The notes below the pieces were generated by a model. That model worked only from the letters and a program-made list of their open reading frames with translations, did not search any database and had not been told where the DNA came from. Source: Bacteroidota bacterium (GTDB taxonomy: Bacteria > Bacteroidota > Bacteroidia > Chitinophagales > Chitinophagaceae). Taken from it: 48,490 bases of DNA. Both the position numbers and the translations under genes were made by a program. The DNA lies in assembly GCA_018268105.1 (NCBI GenBank), contig JAFDXG010000014.1:1-48490 (forward strand). Direction: 5' to 3'. This document shows positions 44,243 through 48,490 of this stretch, piece by piece; position 1 is the stretch's first letter, and each line of letters starts with the position of its first letter.

Positions 44243-47050
44243 ATGAGCAAACAGGGGGTATTCATAATATTTTTTATTTGTTGTTACTTCTTCTCCAGGT
44301 CGGGAGACCCTGTAAGCATTACAAGGGTAACCCGGCTATATTCTAAAGCGGACAGCCTCTACAGCTTAAAGCATCCCACTTCTGCAACCGACTCCTCAGC
44401 GAAAAAGTGTTTTGATGAGGTAATCAGTATTTGTATAAAGGAACCGGGCATACCGGACACATTATTGTTTCACTCTTTCTGGAAAAGGGGAGTGCTGGAA
44501 GAAATTCTTGGAAAATTCAGTACTGCTAAAAACTTCTATTTACAGTCCATTAAACTGGCGCAACAGAAAAATGACATTAATGATTCCCTGTTATTTAAAC
44601 CGTTGTTATTTGCGGGTGGCATTTATTATCGTGAGAACAAATTCGATTCTACAAGAATTCTCCTCGAAAAAGCCGAATCACTTTCGGAAAGTTATTCATT
44701 TACAGATGATATTGAGAGGCTCTATAATTTACTTGGAGCACTTTATTTTGAAGGAGGAAACTATTTACAGAGTAAAAATTGCTTTGAGAAAGCTTTACAA
44801 CTCATAGAGAATGATAATGGAAGCACAGTCAAAAAAATAAATTTTGAAACCAATATTGCTGCAGCTCAAAACAGATTAGGTAATTATGAAGCGGCATTGC
44901 AGCGATACCTAAGCCTGTTAAAATACGACGAGTATACATCAGATATTTCTCTGAATATAGGAAATATCTATATGGCAACAGGACAATATAATACTGCATT
45001 ACATTATTTCTATGATTGTTTAGGCAGCAATCGTACAGATGTGTTCAATTATATAGCAAAAGCCCACCTGCTGCTGGGGCAATATGATTCAACAGATTAT
45101 TATCTCCGGCTTTTTGAAACTAAAGTTGTACAGACAGAGAGTCAAACAGGAAAGATAATCCGTGGAATACATAATATCTGTAAAGGTGATTATTACAGAC
45201 TGAAAGGTAACCTGACTGACGCTGCGAAAGAATATCAGCAGGCAATCATTCAATTAACATATGATTTTTCAGACATCAGTATATATAGCAATCCTTCTGA
45301 CTTCTCAGGCACCTTGTCTTCCTTTAATTTATATGATGCCATCCTGAAAAAGGCAGATTGTTTTGAGACCTTGTATAAAGAAGAGAATACCGTTGACAAT
45401 TTGAAAGCCGCTATGGAAACATATATGTCGGCTTTTGAACTTACTAATTACATTGAGCACACCATGGACTCTGATGAGTCAAAGATTTTTTTGAAACAAC
45501 ACAGCAATTCAGTCTTCAATAAGGCGCTCGACCTGGTTATGAATTTGTTTGCCCTAACAGGCGATAATACTTTATTATGGAAAGCGTATACTGTTATTGA
45601 ACGCAACAAATCTTCAGTATTGGTGTCCAATCTAAAAACCCTACAGGTTAAAAGCAAAGCAAAAATTCCGGAAGAAATACTTCAACAGGAAAAAGACTTG
45701 AAATATAAAATAGCCAGGGTGCAGATAAAATTAGATCAGGGTGCAGATAGCGTCGTAAGCCGTAGTATGGTAACTGGCATGAGAAACGATGAGATGGAAC
45801 TTGCCATGGTACAAAAGAAGATAAAAAATTATACAGGTACTGCAGATGAAAGTGATGATGAAGGCTTTATCTCACGGCAACAATTTTTTAAAAACCATCT
45901 AACTAAAGATCAGGCTATTCTTGACTTATATTTTAGCGACAGCCTTTTATATGTTTTTGCTATTACCAACAGCGATATACACACCATCGCAATTCCCCAA
46001 GAACAACTTGATGAGGAAAATATAGCCCTTGTACAAAGAGGTTTTCAACATCTCGACAATGTTGCCAATCATACAAGTGATGCTATCCTCCGTCATTTAT
46101 ATATCATGCTTATAAAACCATTGATTTCGAAAATACAAGACAAGAAAGAGTGGATAATATTGCCTGATCGTATATTTTATTATTTCCCTTTTGAAATTAT
46201 TACTAACCCGGCAACCGGAAAAATGTTGATTGAAGATTATTCAATCAGTTATAATTTTTCAACACAGTTTATTGCCGGAAAGACAATAAGCGGAAAACAA
46301 AAGGATCCCAAACTAATAGCTCTTGCTCCTTTTATCAGTCAGGGAATGTATTCATACAATGATTCTGTATTGCTGGACAAACTCCCTGCAACTCAAATGG
46401 AAATTAATGGATTAAAAGGAAAAATATTGAAAGATACTGCGGCTACCAAATCTGCTTTCGTCAATGCTGCCGGTCATTTTGATATCCTTCATCTTGCAAC
46501 TCATGCAGTAATGGATGCCGGCAATCCATCACAGTCTTATATAGCTTTTTATCCTGATGATACAGCCCGTAGGGAAAGTTTTAAACTCTATTTAAATGAG
46601 TTGTATAATCTTAATCTTGATTCTGCCAGGTTAATGTTGCTTAGTGCATGCGAAACAGGTGTAGGTAAGTTTACTGCAGGCGATGGAGTGATGAGTCTTA
46701 GCAGGGGTGTATTATATGCCGGTTGCCCCAGTGTAGTTACTACACTATGGCCAGCCAACGATCAGTCTACCGCTTATATTATTAATCATTTTTACAGGTA
46801 TATGGATGAAGGCAGAGATCTTACTACTGCACTACGACTGGCGAAGCTTGATTTTATACATCAATATCCGCATCAAAAAGATCCATCTTATTGGGCTCAC
46901 CTGGTACTGGTAGGACAAACCAATTCTTTGTTTGAAACTTCTTTAAATAAAAACATTCAGTTTGCAGTGATCTGTTTTGGAACATTGCTTTGTCTTGGGG
47001 GGATGTTCTGGTGGGGTAGGGCAAATAAAAGAAAATCCTTAGGTAAGTAA
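44243..47050 (+). CDS. TPR-repeat, CHAT-domain (caspase-like) protein with C-terminal membrane anchor
   Basis: A 935-residue protein. The first 20 residues are hydrophobic (MSKQGVFIIFFICCYFF) and look like a signal sequence. Helical TPR-type repeats follow from about 60 to 400 (for example LYNLLGALYFEGGNYLQSKN and NRLGNYEAALQRYLSLLKYD), then a coiled region. The CHAT domain (about 590-895) has the catalytic dyad His754 in LHLATHAVMD and Cys803 in LLSACETGVG, with GDGVMSLSRGVLYAGCPSVV after it. One membrane helix (about 906-925) and a basic tail end the chain. CHAT is a clan CD cysteine protease related to caspases and separase. With a signal peptide and this anchor the catalytic part should face the periplasm. 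Substrate unknown; the decayed gene lies directly upstream. Confidence 0.9.
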   Translation: MSKQGVFIIFFICCYFFSRSGDPVSITRVTRLYSKADSLYSLKHPTSATDSSAKKCFDEVISICIKEPGIPDTLLFHSFWKRGVLEEILGKFSTAKNFYLQSIKLAQQKNDINDSLLFKPLLFAGGIYYRENKFDSTRILLEKAESLSESYSFTDDIERLYNLLGALYFEGGNYLQSKNCFEKALQLIENDNGSTVKKINFETNIAAAQNRLGNYEAALQRYLSLLKYDEYTSDISLNIGNIYMATGQYNTALHYFYDCLGSNRTDVFNYIAKAHLLLGQYDSTDYYLRLFETKVVQTESQTGKIIRGIHNICKGDYYRLKGNLTDAAKEYQQAIIQLTYDFSDISIYSNPSDFSGTLSSFNLYDAILKKADCFETLYKEENTVDNLKAAMETYMSAFELTNYIEHTMDSDESKIFLKQHSNSVFNKALDLVMNLFALTGDNTLLWKAYTVIERNKSSVLVSNLKTLQVKSKAKIPEEILQQEKDLKYKIARVQIKLDQGADSVVSRSMVTGMRNDEMELAMVQKKIKNYTGTADESDDEGFISRQQFFKNHLTKDQAILDLYFSDSLLYVFAITNSDIHTIAIPQEQLDEENIALVQRGFQHLDNVANHTSDAILRHLYIMLIKPLISKIQDKKEWIILPDRIFYYFPFEIITNPATGKMLIEDYSISYNFSTQFIAGKTISGKQKDPKLIALAPFISQGMYSYNDSVLLDKLPATQMEINGLKGKILKDTAATKSAFVNAAGHFDILHLATHAVMDAGNPSQSYIAFYPDDTARRESFKLYLNELYNLNLDSARLMLLSACETGVGKFTAGDGVMSLSRGVLYAGCPSVVTTLWPANDQSTAYIINHFYRYMDEGRDLTTALRLAKLDFIHQYPHQKDPSYWAHLVLVGQTNSLFETSLNKNIQFAVICFGTLLCLGGMFWWGRANKRKSLGK

Positions 47051-47170
47051 TGGGTGGTTTAAAGGTATTACAAGTTAATAATGAAACAATTTCACAGGAA
47101 TGAATTAGGTAAGGAACAGTTAAATACTGGCAGGATATCGTTGTACTAAAATTTATTTTTTTGAATAAAA

Positions 47171-47204
47171 AAAAGAGGCTGCCTGTAGAAAAGCAGCCTC
47201 CCTG
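47171..47204 (-). terminator. Terminator after the T9SS cargo gene
   Basis: The stem GAGGCTGC (47175-47182) / GCAGCCTC (47193-47200) has a 10-base loop. On the minus strand it is followed by a run of eight T. It lies 22 bases past the stop codon of the gene at 47223. Confidence 0.85.
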
Positions 47205-47222
47205 CAGTTGGTTTCGGGGCTA

Positions 47223-48490
47223 TTAATACTTAATAATTGGTATAACTGTGGAATATCCAGCCTGAATAATTTTTATATAATAAATTCCTCGGGTAATATC
47301 CCGGATATCCACATCTAAAGCAGTTTGGTTGCTGGTTTTTAACCATTTAATAACGGAACCGCTAATATGGACAATAGCAATTTCTGAAATGCTGCTTGAT
47401 TTTGGAATTTTTATAAATATTTTTTCGCGGGCAGGATTAGGGTAGGCTATTACCTGTTGTTGCCCCTTGAAAATGATAGTTGCTATTTCCGAGAAAATAA
47501 TTTCACCATTCATTCCTGTTAGCCTGAGCCTATACCTGTTTTTACCAACAATTGGGTTCGGATCTATAGCATTATACTGCTGATTATCAGTAGATTGTGA
47601 TATATTTATCCAACTGAGCGATTGAAAAGACCCGGATGGAAATTCTTTCTCAATCGTAAAGTATTTATAGGTCTGCTGATTAGAAATTACCCAGTTTAGT
47701 GAAATTTTATCAGTCTCCGTACCCGCATTAAAAGTAATTAAGGATAAGGGTAAAGGATTATTAGGATACCCCAGCGCTCCGGCAAGAGAGAAGCTCCCGA
47801 ATTGCGATACCTGGTTACTGGTAATGGAACCATTAGCTCCTGGTGTTCCTAAATAACTGCTTACCCCCTGGTCAGTCCATTGGCTCCCATCAAACCTAAC
47901 TACTCTTAAAGCATTCATGTCGGTTACCCCACCACTATTGGGGTCAAAATAACTGATTTCCACTTTGGCATTTCCTGTACCGGCAATATTCCAGTATTCA
48001 AGATGACTAATATGATGAATACCGGCACCCATATTGGTACTGATATCTAGATAGGGATCGCCTCTTACAAACTGCACCGTAAAATCGCCGGTTGCATTTC
48101 TCAAAAATGCAGGACGAAGCTTTCCATTCACACCGGTTGGAAAAGCAAAGTCTTCATTATTCAATCCCAATTTTCTCACGGGCCCATCTATATAGGAATT
48201 ATCGCATCCAATATTGGTATAGGGCAGTGTAAAGTAATCGTGGAGACAACTTTGCAGGGAAGCTGTTGCAGTAAGTATAAGCACTGCACCTGAACTGGTA
48301 TTTAATTTTCCGGAAACCATATTCATAACACCCGTCACAGTAATATCCCTTGCAAGAGTAGTGCTGCTGTTATTGAATGTAAGATGCTGTAAAGTGATGC
48401 TTCCTGTTCCGCTGCCACTTCCTATAATTTGGTTAGTACCCAATAATTGAACCCCACCGGGCATATTTGGGCTACCGATATCTATATAGG
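47223..48490 (-). CDS. T9SS type A sorting-domain protein, N terminus outside the window
   Basis: At least 422 residues are visible and the frame is still open at the right edge (codons before the first Met continue as IDIGSPN), so the 5' end is missing. The visible start is a repetitive, Ser/Thr/Asn-rich beta region (ITLQHLTFNNSSTTLARDIT, then TVTGVMNMVSGKLNTSSGAV). The middle reads like an adhesin-type beta domain with FTVQFVRGDPYLDIS. The end is the typical T9SS type A module: VIAYPNPAREKIFIKIP, VHISGSVIKWLKT, DIRDITRGIYYIKI and the final strand STVIPIIKY. Such proteins cross the outer membrane by the Por/Gld system and are attached to the surface or released. The role of the body is unknown. 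Confidence 0.88.
   Translation of the reverse strand, partial: YIDIGSPNMPGGVQLLGTNQIIGSGSGTGSITLQHLTFNNSSTTLARDITVTGVMNMVSGKLNTSSGAVLILTATASLQSCLHDYFTLPYTNIGCDNSYIDGPVRKLGLNNEDFAFPTGVNGKLRPAFLRNATGDFTVQFVRGDPYLDISTNMGAGIHHISHLEYWNIAGTGNAKVEISYFDPNSGGVTDMNALRVVRFDGSQWTDQGVSSYLGTPGANGSITSNQVSQFGSFSLAGALGYPNNPLPLSLITFNAGTETDKISLNWVISNQQTYKYFTIEKEFPSGSFQSLSWINISQSTDNQQYNAIDPNPIVGKNRYRLRLTGMNGEIIFSEIATIIFKGQQQVIAYPNPAREKIFIKIPKSSSISEIAIVHISGSVIKWLKTSNQTALDVDIRDITRGIYYIKIIQAGYSTVIPIIKY

Overview
The window looks like chromosomal DNA of a member of the Bacteroidota, most likely the Chitinophagia/Chitinophagaceae. The evidence is a SusC/SusD outer-membrane pair, an OMP_b-brl-type receptor, a protein ending in a type IX secretion (T9SS) sorting domain, SulP and beta-carbonic anhydrase side by side, a ribosomal-protein cluster rplM-rpsI-rpsB-tsf, several promoters with the Bacteroidetes -7 element TAnnTTTG, few Shine-Dalgarno sequences, and AT-rich intergenic DNA. 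I see no tRNA, rRNA, CRISPR array, insertion sequence or prophage.

Layout. 1-5.8 kb: the tail of a class III aminotransferase, an NTF2-like protein and the susC-susD pair, closed by a strong hairpin. 5.8-15.2 kb: a TonB-dependent-receptor-like protein (-); an alpha/beta hydrolase, a GT2 glycosyltransferase and an orphan DppC-like permease in one + strand run; Lrp/AsnC and WYL regulators; a DinB protein; anmK. 15.2-23.1 kb (all -): a tripartite RND pump (lipoprotein adaptor, HAE1 permease, TolC-like lipoprotein) preceded by an OmpR-type regulator and its histidine kinase. 23.5-28 kb (+): a 1160-residue GH18-NodB-GT2 fusion and tatC. 28.2-34.9 kb: a possible 34-residue membrane peptide, a MATE exporter (-), an NHS/MFS transporter with a Gfo/Idh dehydrogenase, enoyl-CoA hydratase, fumarase. 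35.5-39.3 kb: lspA (-), a small secreted or membrane protein, SulP plus carbonic anhydrase. 39.4-43.3 kb (-): tsf, rpsB, rpsI, rplM and an SRPBCC/GyrI-like membrane protein. 43.3-48.5 kb: a decayed gene, a TPR-CHAT protease-like protein, and the C-terminal part of a T9SS cargo protein that runs off the right end.

The most informative regulatory observation is a tandem TTAAC motif phased at 10-11 bp. It occurs upstream of the efflux operon (21074-21111) and again upstream of the kinase/regulator operon (23160-23223). The first three units share the same 11/10 bp spacing and the same order of unit variants in both places. This is the geometry OmpR/PhoB-type regulators use, so I infer that the adjacent regulator controls both its own operon and the pump. 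The 23160-23223 copy also lies in the divergent region in front of the GH18-NodB-GT2 gene.

Other points of interest are the PNAG-machine-like fusion protein, the pseudogene in front of the CHAT gene, a short membrane-peptide reading frame followed by a strong terminator, a Gly/Arg-rich tail on ribosomal protein S2, and a terminator that overlaps the rplM promoter. All functions are read from motifs and domain order; no database search was run.
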